Position numbers and translations under genes: made by a program | Part shown: piece by piece, positions 11,132 to 21,470 of the stretch | Numbering within the stretch: the first letter of the stretch is position 1 | How the letters are laid out: every line of letters starts with the position of its first letter | Notes under the pieces: model-generated | Database searches by the model: none | Told to the model about the DNA's origin: nothing | What the model saw: only the letters and a program-made list of their open reading frames with translations | From: Prostheceraeus crozeri | Lineage: Eukaryota > Platyhelminthes > Polycladida > Euryleptidae | NCBI GenBank assembly: GCA_907163375.1 | Contig: CAJQUW010008615.1 | Coordinates: forward strand, 1-64,000 | DNA length: 64,000 nucleotides | Direction of reading: 5' to 3'

Positions 11132-11383
11132 ATGACTATGTTGTCAGTGAAGCATTTGCAAGTATTATTCCTCTTATCATTTTTATCAATATTTGCTATA
11201 ACTGCACAAAGGCAAGTTGGCGATGCTCCAATTGTACGCAAAAGATCAGAAAGCTTCGTTAGAAATAAACGTCAGTGGGTTCCGAATTTTGGTGATTTTG
11301 CAATCCTAAATATGCCAGAAAACTTCGTCAGGACAGTGCGACGTCTCCGCTCGTCTGATGTCCAATCCGCAAGAAAAAGATAA
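11132..11383 (+). CDS. Small secreted propeptide (candidate neuropeptide/hormone or defence peptide precursor)
   Basis: An 83-residue frame from ATG 11132. Residues 1-26 form a classical signal peptide: a short charged start, a Leu/Phe-rich core and small residues before AQ. Prohormone-type cleavage sites follow: RKR at about 37, RNKR at about 45-48, RR at about 74 and RKR at the C-terminus. The segment after RNKR starts with Gln-Trp, which would favour pyroglutamate. There is no Gly before the basic sites, so amidation is not indicated, and no cysteines. A TTAAATATA sequence lies about 30 bp upstream. The product would enter the secretory pathway and be cut by furin/convertases. I recognise no family. 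It lies outside any TE boundary I can define. Confidence 0.5.
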   Translation: MTMLSVKHLQVLFLLSFLSIFAITAQRQVGDAPIVRKRSESFVRNKRQWVPNFGDFAILNMPENFVRTVRRLRSSDVQSARKR

Positions 11384-13535
11384 GAAACCCCAAAGAAAAG
11401 GAAAGTTTGTAGAAATGATTTTGCAGATTGTAGCCATTAATCTAAAAAGCTGCTACGTGAAAAAATATTGCAGAAAGACATAAAAATTGATAGTTTCTGG
11501 AAGCGACTGTGAACATTGCAGACATTCACCAGGAATTTTTTATTCAATTGTGCGAAGAAATAGCTTGAAATCCATCCTTGTGAAATCATACTCATTTTCA
11601 ACAAAACATATCGCATCAATCAATGCAATGATTGAATTATTCGATGCATTCCCTTTAAAAGTACAAAAGACTTACAGCAAATTGGGATCAATGATTGTCT
11701 TATAGCAGCGTTGTTTCCTCTGACACTATTATTTTGAATTGGATGAAAAAGATGTAGTAAATCAATTGCATACTTGCATGACTTTTATTTGAAATATAGT
11801 GCAGCAAATCAGACATGTGATTTTTATCGTTCTTCAGTATCGTTGTCATTCGTGCCTATTTATAATTCTTGGAGGAAGGTGCTTTCTTGAAAAAAAATTT
11901 GAAACATAGCTATTGTGTCCAAAATTGTAATTACAAATCAGTGCACTAGCAGTTACAGTCAAAACCCAATGTAGAAACTGGTCAATTTTGCGGCTCATAA
12001 TCAAACTATAGAATTGATAGTTGTAATAGTCATAAGTGATAGACCAACATAAAAGAGAGACTTTTCTATATCAACTGATATATGATTAAACTTCAGTGTC
12101 AATACTATCTTAGCAAGAAATTGAACCTTATTCGCTCCCGGTGATCGATTAGGTTAAAAAAAGATTCAGACTTTATTTAAGTAGCAGACGGCAAATCTAA
12201 AGTACCGGTAGGTCTGTATGTAGCAAGTATATATTAAGTTGAATAAGCATTATTACGTAAAAATCTGAAACTGAAATGATGCATTCAAAAATGTCCGCAG
12301 TCTCTTATAAAAGGAACCAAATTGAAGGACATTTGATCAAGGGGAAGTTCAAAAATTCATCTCCCTCTGAATCTAGCGACTGCCACACTTGTTAATATAG
12401 CAAGTTTCTCTCGTTAATATATTCGTTAGTTCATTGTTTCGCTCGAAACATCTGAACATGCTCCACTCTTTTCAGATTAAAAAGGCAGTTCATTTTATGA
12501 AGTAAATTTGTCAGAAGACCTATTTCTCCGCTTGTTGAAAACACAGGACGCGTGAATGTCCCCTTTTCTTCTCCAAAAATTTCCTGCTTTCAAATAAATC
12601 TCGCGATTTTGCTTCCCATGTGTTGCTGGTGATTGCATATGCGACATTTTGCATTTTCATGTGTAGTTATGTGCTTCAATTTGAACTTGCTTGAATGATC
12701 TATCGTCGGTGAATCGATAAAAGGCCTATGTGCAAAATTTTCAAAAATGACTTTTTAAAACAAATGTTTTATATAAATTGTATTTTACATCATGTTCTAG
12801 GAGAATATCCACAAATTCGATCTGCAAATTTGTTGAAATTTAGAAATGCAAAAGACCTTATTAAAAGTGGCTAAATTGTCGCGAGAATTCTCCTAAAAAT
12901 CGCTCGATTTTGAGACGATTTTGAGTTTTGACCGACTAACGATCTAAACCTTGTGTCAATATGAGAACATTTCTGAGTGCAGTATACTACAGTGATTAAA
13001 ACGCATTCCGAATTGCTCAATTTCGTTCAGTAGAACCGATTCTATCACAAATAATACATTTGAAGTTCGAAAGTGTTGAAGTTATTGACCTTCGCATACG
13101 TCAAACAATAGTGCCTTCCTTGCGCGTGCAATAGACGATGACTGAAGTCAGTCCATGTCACCAATTTACATTTCGTCTTCGTTCTCAGCCGTCAGTGCTC
13201 CGATTTTGGTGATTCACACACCAAAATGATTCCCAGAATATGAAGAAGTTGATGACTCGCATGGCGTCCGTCATGGAGAGAATTATTTTCATAACATGCA
13301 AGACCCAGAGGCCCTGCCAATGCATTGTGCTTTATTGATTGACTAGACTGAAACACTTGCAAAGGAAGCGGATATTGACAGTAGATGCAGTAGATTGGGA
13401 AAGTTGCTGCTGTTCTTATTGACATGATGAAAGTGGTCGCTTCGTGAAAATTTGTTGACTTGTGCTATGAATAGATGACGCAATCGACCACTTTTATCGA
13501 TGAACTGATGGAATCACAGAATTAGATTGTTTAAT
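11384..13535. other. No recognisable gene
   Basis: Two kilobases of AT-rich DNA with frequent stops in all frames. I see no transposon termini, motif-bearing frame or tandem repeat that I trust. It could contain 3' untranslated sequence of the propeptide gene or introns. Confidence 0.4.
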
Positions 13536-13642
13536 CGTATCACTTTGCTAGAAGTGCAAACTGATTCAAACAGATGGCACATGCAGGAACTTAATAAGTG
13601 GGCAAAAAGAAATTTTTAATACCTTGCAGAGATAGGAAAAAT
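13536..13642 (-). repeat. Dispersed repeat R, truncated antisense copy
   Basis: Reverse complement matches 51052-51155 and 45285-45340 (shared TTTCCTATCTCTG, TTTCTTTTTGCCCACTTA and GTTCCTGCATGTGC). Only the last ~105 bp of the repeat are present. The copy stops exactly where the fold-back repeat begins at 13643. Confidence 0.65.
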
Positions 13643-14269
13643 AGACTTTCACAGAATGATGTGCACCCTATGCCTACTACAAATCGGCACGTCTGCCGAG
13701 TTCTAGTGAGTTCCTCTTCTTATCAGACGGGATCAAAGAAAAACACTTGCAAATCCATTGGGACACAGATTGCAGTTTTTGGCTAAAATGAAATTTTATA
13801 TTTTTTCTCTGATTAAACGAAAAGTACTTAACCCAGAGTTATAATTTTTGGCATGGAATGTCTTCAGGTCATTTCCTATAATGTGCATGTGCTTTTATCA
13901 TGCATCTAATCGGCAATGCATGTGAGAAAATGGTTGAATGTGGATAAAGTAGCTCAAAATGCTTGTGTTTGCCGACATTAAGAGTCTCGCCAAATCTAAA
14001 TGGGTTTAGCTAGACAGGGGTGTATGAAAATGAAAGGAAATGACCTGAAGACATTCCATGCCAAAAATTATAACTCTGGGTTAAGTACTTTTCGTTTAAT
14101 CAGAGAAAAAATATAAAATTTCATTTTAGCCAAAAACTGCAATCTGCGTCCCATTGGATTTGCATGTGTTTTTCTTTGATCCTGTCTGATAAGAAGAGGA
14201 ACTCACTAGAACTCGGCAGACGTGCCGATTTATAGTAGGCATAGGGTGCACATCATTCTGTGAAAGTCT
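13643..14269. repeat. Large fold-back (inverted repeat) element, ~235-bp arms
   Basis: Arm 13643-13877 is repeated as its reverse complement at 14035-14269 with only scattered mismatches (for example CAGACGGGATCAAAG against CTTTGATCCTGTCTG). The arms surround a spacer of about 157 bp holding ATGCATGTG-like words. There is no coding frame. The structure fits a Foldback-type or MITE element, or a hairpin-RNA locus. I saw no convincing target duplication. Confidence 0.85.
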
Positions 14270-15110
14270 CACTTTCGGCCTCGTTCCCTGCAGAAACTCG
14301 TTCTGGCTGCCGGACTATACTGTGGTTGAAGGGAGAGACGCTTGCCCTTCAAACTCGACTACCTCCGAATTGCTTTGCCTGCGTGTTTCGGTCCAAAAAT
14401 GACGCTCCTCAATACTGGTCGCGGCCAGAACTAGTCTCGAAGGGCGAGAAGATGAATTTTTCATTGAACGTATTGCAAATTCAAGTCTGAATTCTGACGA
14501 GCCAGAAAATTGACACCACATTAAGCGAACACAGTAAAGCTAGGTCGTCGAGCGGTGTGAAAAGCCTAATATTTCCATTTGACGGAGGAACTATCACGGA
14601 GGAAAATTGATTCATAGCTACGTGCTTTCCACTTGACAGGCCTATTTGCAGCAAGGATCTCCAATGAATAGCTCAGAATTGAAGATGTGACTGATTTCTA
14701 TCCCAATGATTCAGCCATTGGCAAGTTTATCTAAGTGAAAATGCCATCTTTGGGCCACTTTTGTGCAATGCATGAAGCCTCACTTCCACTGTATAGGTTT
14801 TATTATTATCAATTTCTATGGCCTGCAATCTGACTGTTGAGGATTGTGTTTGCTGATACAAGCTACTTCTGCAATGCGCGGTTTAGTCAATCACACAAGC
14901 AAAAGAGAAAAGAGAGACGAATATCTATGTGATTTCTATCTCGGGCTGAAGCCCTCGGGATTCATCAAATAATTTCTCTCTCTATATCCCAGAGAATCGC
15001 ATAGCCGTCCTCTATCCATTACAAAGTGTGCCGGATTATTAGAATCATAGATTTCTGCGATAGAATCCCTCTCTACCAAGATTTTCCCTGGGAACAAATT
15101 TTATCAAATA
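14270..15110. other. No recognisable gene
   Basis: Non-coding by eye. A weak 76-codon frame at 14260-14490 overlaps the fold-back arm and has an equally long antisense frame, so it is not credible. Confidence 0.4.
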
Positions 15111-15112
15111 TA

Positions 15113-16767
15113 CAGTCCGCTTCATAAAAAGTGGATCATCCTAAAATTTGACTAAATAAAACATAAGTATGATACAGAAAGCATTTTTCATTTTATTTCG
15201 TGTCCCTAATATATTTAAATGTCCTTATATAATCTGATAAGCTATGATACAGTGACGGTTCTTAAGAAGCTAATATTTTGTGGCCCTACCTTTATTGTCA
15301 ATGACATTACCAATTCGTCTAGGCATTGATTCGATGATATCGTTGATTTTTTACTGATCTAACTTTCTCCACTCTCTTTTTAACAGTGACGTAAGTTGTG
15401 ATACGCCATCTGTAGGTAGCAGTGAACGACGAACGTTACGTTTCCATACATTTTCTATGGAATTCAGATCAGGAGAACGAGCTGGCCAAGATACTGTCCT
15501 AAGCCCTAATTGAGACTTGCATAAGTTGACTCTACTACTCCTGTGACACGTAGCATTATCATCCATAAATAACCAAGTCGATGGATCACCAAGTTGATCT
15601 GTCATTTGGCCAATGTTCATTCGTAAAACATTCACATAGCGTTCAGAATTCATGGTTCCTTGCTGTATGTGAAGTTCAGAGCGGCCATTGGTCCAAATGC
15701 CAGCCCAAATCAGTAGAGTCGCACCACCTTGTACCCGGGACGATGTAAATGTCTCGGAATTTCCTGATCAGATTTTATCCATAATCTCAATCGACCATCA
15801 CTATCCTTCAGACGGACTGATGCCTCATCAGACCAGACAACCCGATCCCATTGATTTCGCCAGTGACATTGACTCATTGCCCATCTGAGACGTATTTTTG
15901 TATGCTGATCTGATAATTCGATCTGAGAGGGCCTCTTACAGCTCTTGAAATTCGACTCAATAAGTCTTCTACGAATAGTGGACTTAGAAATAGACGAGTC
16001 TAGTGCAGCCATCTCAGTTAACGAGAGACTTGGATCAACTTTAACAAATCTCAAAATGAGGCGGTCTCTACATTTGGATGTTTTGCGTGGACGGCCAGAG
16101 CCCTCTTTACGACAGAGTCGAAAATCATCATTATGCCATCGATGCACATTTGTGTAAGGGACATTTAGTCGCTTGCTTGTAGCTCGCAAAGAAAACCCTA
16201 GTTCTAGCAAGGCTGACACGTACTTTGCCTTTTGTGAATGCGATCTCGTTATTGTTCATTTGTGCTTTGTATTGTTTTCAACCGGTAAGAGATAGATTTC
16301 TAGCTGAAAGCAATCAGGAGTGCTGCCAACACCACCGCAACGAAGTCAGGAAGCTATGGAACATGAAGTCCAGTTAATCACATGTAGCAGTTACATTATT
16401 GTTGATGAATAATGGTGCCTATACTGGCTCTGATTGACCGATTTTCTTTATTTTTGTTTTGCTTGATAGCTTTTGGCTTGTAGAACAACATATTACATAA
16501 CAAAGGAAACGAATGCAATTTTATAAGAGTGAGGTATGATTTTGTGTAACATTGCTAAATGAAGATCAAATTATCTACTACTTTTTTATCTATAACAGGA
16601 AGACAACTCAATATTCATGCTTGAAATTTCCGGCAATGATATTAGTAAGCACAACTGACATATCTTCCAAATTTCAGAGAAATTCGTTCAAGTTTGGCGG
16701 AATTAGACAAAGTTGAAGTTAAGGTGATGTTTATTAAGGGTGATCCATTTTTTTATGAAACAATCTG
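15113..16767 (-). mobile_element. Tc1-like transposon (inactive)
   Basis: The left terminus CAGTCCGCTTCATAAAAAGT and the right terminus, whose reverse complement starts CAGATTGTTTCATAAAAAAA, are diverged inverted repeats of about 30 bp. Each is flanked by TA (15111-15112 and 16768-16769). CAGT-type ends, TA duplication and a DD34E-type transposase on the minus strand identify a Tc1 family member of about 1.65 kb. Confidence 0.82.
15351..16219 (-). pseudogene. Tc1 transposase, broken
   Basis: The N-terminal frame (16219 down to 15710) carries the helix-turn-helix part, with GSGRPRKT at about residue 41, and the first catalytic Asp in VVWSDEAS. The C-terminal frame (15653 to 15351) carries the second Asp in LFMDDNATCHR and the Glu in SPDLNSIENVWK. 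An in-frame TGA near 15708 and a frameshift near 15660 separate them. The first residues are also out of frame with a possible ATG near 16255. Such an enzyme would excise and insert the element at TA; this copy cannot. Confidence 0.82.
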
Positions 16768-16982
16768 TAGAAGGAATTCTGAAATACGATTATACAACTA
16801 TGTAATAATCTGGTATACTTTATACTAATCCACAAGCAAATGAATCTATCTCTGTGGACAGCCTGCATTATTGGTGAGTTGATATGGACTTGTAGTTCTG
16901 CGCTCCGTGAACATTTAACAAAAGAATTCTTATTGCTCTATCTTCTTATTATCTTCTTAATGATCATAGAACTAACCAACAC

Positions 16983-17309
16983 ATGTTCATGACATCCAGG
17001 CATGCGGGAACGATTTTTCGTTTCGTGCACCAGCGACAGATTCAAATCACCAAAGACATGTATAAAGGAGTTCAACGTATAAAGACTTTTGTAGTACTAA
17101 AAGCATTGTCCAAGAACAATGACGTAGACAGGGCTGTTCCCGTTCTATCATTCGATCCAACGTACGAACCGTTTTACGCAACACGGTCAGTCCCCACTGG
17201 ATTGGTCCACGGCTTTTTCTATGTAGCGATTGTACCTATTGCAAATAAAGTTTTTATACTTTTTCTAATTCTGAAGGCGTTGGTTCGCTTCCTATTGCAC
17301 ATAGATTGA
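16983..17309 (+). CDS. Hypothetical ORF, 108 residues
   Basis: Open from ATG 16983. It has a basic middle and a hydrophobic segment near the C-terminus (about residues 76-103, VAIVPIANKVFILFLILKAL) that could span a membrane. No domain recognised and no clear promoter or splice signals. It lies between a dead Tc1 and a Penelope fragment, so it could be chance or TE debris. Confidence 0.22.
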   Translation: MFMTSRHAGTIFRFVHQRQIQITKDMYKGVQRIKTFVVLKALSKNNDVDRAVPVLSFDPTYEPFYATRSVPTGLVHGFFYVAIVPIANKVFILFLILKALVRFLLHID

Positions 17310-17479
17310 GCTGTACGAATAAAGGCGTTATATATTTAATTGAATATAAGAGATGCAAAAAGTGATACTTGGGTGAAACGTCACGTCCTTTAAGACCCCG
17401 TATTTCAGAGTATGTAAATATTTTGTCATCTTATTCGACGCCTGTATCACAATATTTTTCTAGTACTTTACTTTAAATG

Positions 17480-17700
17480 ATTTTTCCATCACTGCCCTGG
17501 AACATGCTATCAACACCACAAAGAGAAAACTCAAGGAACAAAAATGGATTAAAAGATCAAAAACTCGCTCGCCCAACGGCATCAACATTGTAGAGAAGAC
17601 ACGTGTTGCAATCCACCTTGTACTTCCATACAGTCAATGCAGTGAGCGCGTAGCACGTGTCTGTCAAGACGTCATCGATAACGTCATCATGTGGTCTTCA
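17480..17700 (+). pseudogene. Penelope-like element fragment (linker before the GIY-YIG domain)
   Basis: One open stretch contains a Lys-rich helix (KRKLKEQKW) followed by HLVLPYSQCSERVARV. This resembles the LPY..G.SE.I.R block between the reverse transcriptase and the GIY-YIG nuclease of Penelope-like retroelements. No RT or GIY-YIG motif was found next to it. Assignment is by motif and moderately uncertain. Confidence 0.45.
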
Positions 17701-18495
17701 CTTACAACACTTGGTTGTGTTTTTCCTTCTTGCATTAGTGGGGCGGAGTGACGAGTCCTCTTGTTTTTGCCTTGCTTTTGAGCCATTGTATAGGCGAGCA
17801 ATGCCTCGAGAACTACAATCATCATCCTGCCAGATAGGTCGCATCTTCGTCTTATGTTACCATTCACCAAATTATCCAAGAGCCCTGATGGTCATTTCAA
17901 GGCACAAGTCGAATTTCTCTCAGGCAAAGTTTTCACGGAGATGTTTCTAGGTCAAGTTGTCATACTGGCAGAAGATTACATTGTGATGTAGACAAAAAGA
18001 GTTTGATATGTCGATAGGATTTCTTAAAATTTGATGGAATCGCAATTTGAGCAATTCTGAAGATATTCGTGACACAGAAAAGCAAATGAAAGGGTGTTTT
18101 TGCTTTTCAACATATAGGCTACATGAGATGCCATTCAATAGATTCTCGCAGCCTTAGTGAAATTTCCCGTTCATCGCATATCCAGCAAACTGAGAAGATT
18201 AAACAATCGAAATCTGTAGTGACCTGTTTCAGTATGTCAAGCTCTGAATCTCTGAACTCGCTGTAACAGCTTCACTTCATTCATGTGCAATCATTAATCA
18301 CGTGACAGGAGAAACAGGCATGTGGATGGCGATTAAAAATAAATCATCTAGAAATCTCTAGGAAATTTTTCGTTCATATTGATAGACGTAGCCTACTGAT
18401 GAATTAGACTACATGTTTAGTCTAAATGAATGTTTTGGAGCTGCTGCGAGTAAGTGAAATTTTAGGCGGGGAGGTCTTGGCCCTCCCTAGCACCC
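17701..18495. other. Left flank of the Polinton, no gene recognised
   Basis: No motif-bearing frame. A hydrophobic antisense frame near 17664-17879 is not supported by any signal. The last six bases before the element (18496-18501, CCTGTT) are the target-site duplication. Confidence 0.45.
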
Positions 18496-18501
18496 CCTGT
18501 T

Positions 18502-18860
18502 AGTAGTGATCCCATTGCAAAAGGAAGGACAAAATGCGCAACGATGAGTCATCATGCTGACTCAGCTCCCCCCTCTGGAAGGAACTGGCCAGAGATGTGC
18601 TGGAAGGATGGGTCCGAGAGAGAGGAAACCGTTTCCTCCCTCCCCCCTCTGGAAGGAAGGAGGAACTCTCCAGCAAGGGTAGGAATCTCTGAAAAACGAC
18701 AGAGTTAGAAAAGGTGGGTTTTGGACGTTTTGGGGTGAGAAAGGTCCTATTTCGGCATGAAGGAGGGCTCGGATGGACAAACGGAGGGCAGATTCCGATT
18801 CTACGTGCAATTCTGCATCGGTGTGGTGATTTCCAGCTCAATTGCAGAGAAAAAGTTCTG
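18502..18860 (+). repeat. Polinton left terminal inverted repeat
   Basis: Matches the reverse complement of 37821-38135. The first ~190 bp are over 90 percent alike by eye. The inner part aligns again at GGAGGGCAGATTCCG and GAGAAAAAGTT, with a replaced middle segment. It contains the word CCCCCCTCTGGAAGGA at 18568 and 18642, with a related copy just inside the repeat at 18865, which could be binding sites for a replication or integration protein. Confidence 0.9.
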
Positions 18861-19330
18861 ACTTCCCCCCTCTGGAACGAGACTTCGATCTTGGCTTGTA
18901 GGAATGGCAGAAAGTCGTGCGATAGCTCGTTGGAAAGCTAAGAGTGAGACAAATTCAGTGGATGAAGCGGCGTGTCTCTACGTTTGTTCGTTGAGGTGTG
19001 AGAGTGACTTTAAGATTTTTGACCATCACCGAAAAAACGACAGAGTTAGAATTTTTACAAAAATGGCTCTAACTTTTGAACGAAGCATCGCATGAGAAAA
19101 CTGAGACCAGATTTGAATCAGCGTGACATTTTACACCAGAATAGATGGGCTTTGAGGGTTGTGGGAGTGACATAAATACGCAAACATTACATCTTCGATA
19201 GCAAACAATCTCTTCCCATGAAAATACGAGACAAACGTTCAGCATTAGACTGTGTTTCATTCTAAACGACTAAAAAATCTTGTTAGAACTGTGTCATTCA
19301 TGCCATATATCAGATGTAATAGGAAGAAAG
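18861..19330. other. Polinton left subterminal region
   Basis: No gene. At about 19033-19080 it holds a second stretch related to the terminal repeat (CGACAGAGTTAGAATTTTTA, also partly at 18695), including the ACAAAAATGGCTCT word found in the right arm. The left end was therefore rearranged internally. Confidence 0.5.
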
Positions 19331-19752
19331 ATGACGGGTGCAGTAGAGTTTACGAATGAATTTTGTTCACTACGTTTTCATCGACAAAGTCTTCGAGGTG
19401 TGATTAGGGACTACATCATCTCCTTTCATCATGAAAAGGCAGACTTAGAATTTGCTATCGCTAAAGGTTACTTCGTTTTCCAACAGCTCATGTCAGTTTG
19501 ATGAATAAAGATGTGAAAGGACTATTAGTTGCAGAGATTGAATTTGAGAAAGTGACTGATGAACATGCTGGTGAACGTGTAGTGTTTCATTTTGCATCCT
19601 ATTCTGCAGAGACGACACATGATCCTAAGGATTTCTATTAGCGACATATGGCAAAAATTGCATCGCGACTAGATTCATTTCATGAGCATGGATCCAACTT
19701 GCTCTTATGTCGCATAAAACACATTCATATTCAACTCAATGTGCTAAACTAG
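19331..19752 (+). pseudogene. Module-A protein, copy 1 (unknown function, shared with PolB N-terminus)
   Basis: ATG 19331. Frame shifts near 19490, has a TAG at 19639-19641 and ends at TAG 19750-19752, about 140 residues if read through. The N-terminal half has a C-S-L-R-F-H..S-L.G-V-I-R-D-Y pattern. The C-terminal half has an FY..RH....I...LD.F...GSNL pattern. Both halves recur in order in the frames at 25641 and 34549 and in the polymerase N-terminus (32.0-32.6 kb). I infer a domain that acts with or imitates the polymerase N-terminal region. Unknown family, no catalytic residues evident. Confidence 0.62.
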
Positions 19753-19890
19753 ATTTGACTACAAGATTTGGGAAAAGCAATCATGAGTCAGTCGTCCGCG
19801 TGCCTCCTTTTCCATGGCGCAACGAAGTCAGGGGAGAAACGGAGTTCTCTGATTGGCTCTCATAGTGTCAAAAGTGGATTTACAGAAAAC

Positions 19891-19910
19891 TATAAAAGCA
19901 GACGTCTTTT
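19891..19910 (+). promoter_or_regulatory. TATA box followed by GACGTCT (copy 1)
   Basis: TATAAAAGCAGACGTCT lies just upstream of the first GFYSF-family gene. An inverted CCAAT (GATTGGCT) lies about 40 bp before it. The same TATAAAA plus GACGTCT arrangement is found at 26388 in front of the second GFYSF-family gene, so it is likely a core promoter. Confidence 0.6.
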
Positions 19911-20053
19911 CGTTGCGGTCAAAACCTGAGTATACCTATTGATAATTGGTTGCGTCAGCAGCTTGACATTTTAGAAGACGTTGTGAGGCAAAAGGCTCTT
20001 TTTTCTTGTTATAAACCTTTGTATCGCGGCACTCGCTGCTATATTTTACAAAG

Positions 20054-20358
20054 TGTATGCAGTCATGTTTCGTCCGAGGATGTATGATGTCTTCTGCTTG
20101 TGTTCCCTCTCTCTCTCTCTCTTTGTGTTGCCGTTGCCGGCTTTGCTGTGGTCTGTTGTGTGTGACGTCATTCTGCTGCCTTAATTGATCGCGACATCTC
20201 CTCTCTTCCCAGCTCTGCCTTTGACGTCATTATTAGTGAAAATGTGACTATACAGCTGAGACTCGTGTCTCACGCGCGCCTATTAATTGAATGCTGACTG
20301 AGTAATCAAATAGAAACAGAATCGACACAACACGCTTGTCCGTCTTTTTCCTTGTACA
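20054..20358 (+). repeat. 5' LTR
   Basis: 305 bp, starting TGTATGCAG and ending TTGTACA. It contains a (CT)8 tract and two TGACGTCA-type sites (near 20163 and 20223) that could bind CREB/ATF factors. It is nearly identical to the 3' LTR. Confidence 0.93.
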
Positions 20359-20379
20359 AGCTATCACGGCCTTCAGATT

Positions 20380-21138
20380 ATGAGACTGATAGATTAGGTA
20401 AAGAAGTTCTCCGGTGGAGCTGGCGAGGATGTCGAACAGTGGTTCGAGAAGTTTCTTCTCACCGCGGACATTGTCATTGAAAAATCAGAAGAGAAGACCG
20501 AGGCACGGCTAGCGAAAATCCTGCCTATCTTCCTTGAAGGACCTGCTTATGCTACATGGAAGCAAATGTCAACTTCGAAACAGGCAGATCTCAATTCGGT
20601 AAAGTCAGAACTGCTGCGCGTGTTCGGTCGATCGCGATGGCGGGCCTGGCAGGATCTGAAAGGAGTCAAATTCATCCCTGGAGATTATGTTGACGTCCTA
20701 GCAGATCAGATCAAGTGTTCGCTCTGAGTTATGGTTGGTGATGGAAATCCGACTCCAGACGAGCTCGTGTCCTTCTACTTGGTCGATTCCCTACCAATTC
20801 AAGTATCAAGCCAGGTCAAACTTCAGTGCGGGGAGACGATGGAGCTCTCATCAATCGTATCGTGCGCGAATTCCCTCCTCACCAACCCATCCGAGTTGAC
20901 GGACTTGGCTGCGGCAGGAACAGTCGGTAACCGCCATTACAATTCGGAGAGACCGCCAAAGCCTTGCTGTGGAAGTTGCCGTCGCGTGGGGCACAGTCAA
21001 CAGGAGTGCACGACCATCTGCTACGGGTGTGGAGAAATCGGCCATATTCGACCTTACTGTCGCAAACCAAGGAATTCGGGAAACGGACGTGCGGTGGCGG
21101 ATGTGCCGGATCGTGCTGCCCCTGCAACAACGCTCTAA
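20380..21138 (+). pseudogene. gag with two CCHC zinc knuckles
   Basis: ATG 20380 opens a frame stopped by TAG at 20395-20397. It then runs to TGA 20725-20727 and continues open to 21138. The first part (FSGGAGEDVEQWFEKF) resembles the capsid N-terminus of Gypsy Gag proteins. The C-terminus has two exact knuckles, CGSCRRVGHSQQEC and CYGCGEIGHIRPYC (C-x2-C-x4-H-x4-C), which bind genomic RNA. Two nonsense codons make it defective; one or both could be read through, but no readthrough context is obvious. Confidence 0.8.
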
Positions 21139-21470
21139 TCCGGGACATGTGGATCGACGGCTGCAGGAGAAGAGTGCTGATCGACACTGGATGCAGCAGA
21201 ACAATGATAGGTGAGCATGGGGTCAGGGGAGACGTCACGAACACTCTAGGCTAAGGCTTGAACTGATGAACAAAGATATGCTGTACACGAGAGGTTCTGT
21301 GTATCTACGCTCTGTTGTAACTGAGGATGGTGTTGATGTTGGTCCGGTCACGGCTCATGTTGTTCATCGCTTGCCGCTTGAGGTGGACGTTGTTTTAGGT
21401 CTATATGTCCTAGCTCGTAACGGCTTTGAGCTGTGTTTGCGTAATGGGGATATTTCTGTGACGCTCTCTA
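21117..21470 (+). pseudogene. Retroviral-type aspartic protease region
   Basis: The frame after gag, shifted by -1, holds the catalytic LIDTGCSRTM (active Asp in DTG) near 21178-21210. It stops at about 21254 and the rest of the domain continues in a third frame from about 21266 (VVLGLYVLARNGFEL resembles the flap and the last protease strand). It would cut the Gag-Pol polyprotein. The -1 step from gag could be a programmed frameshift, but the second break looks like damage. Confidence 0.7.

Noticed and set aside
13643-14269. CRISPR-like or satellite array
   Set aside because: There are only two inverted arms and one spacer, with no regular repeat-spacer periodicity; eukaryotic context.
16983-17309. 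Confident host gene
   Set aside because: Open for 108 codons but with no recognised domain, conserved motif or promoter; kept only as low-confidence hypothetical.
20851-21244. Minus-strand frames of ~120 codons over gag/protease
   Set aside because: Antisense to recognisable CCHC knuckles and the DTG protease motif.
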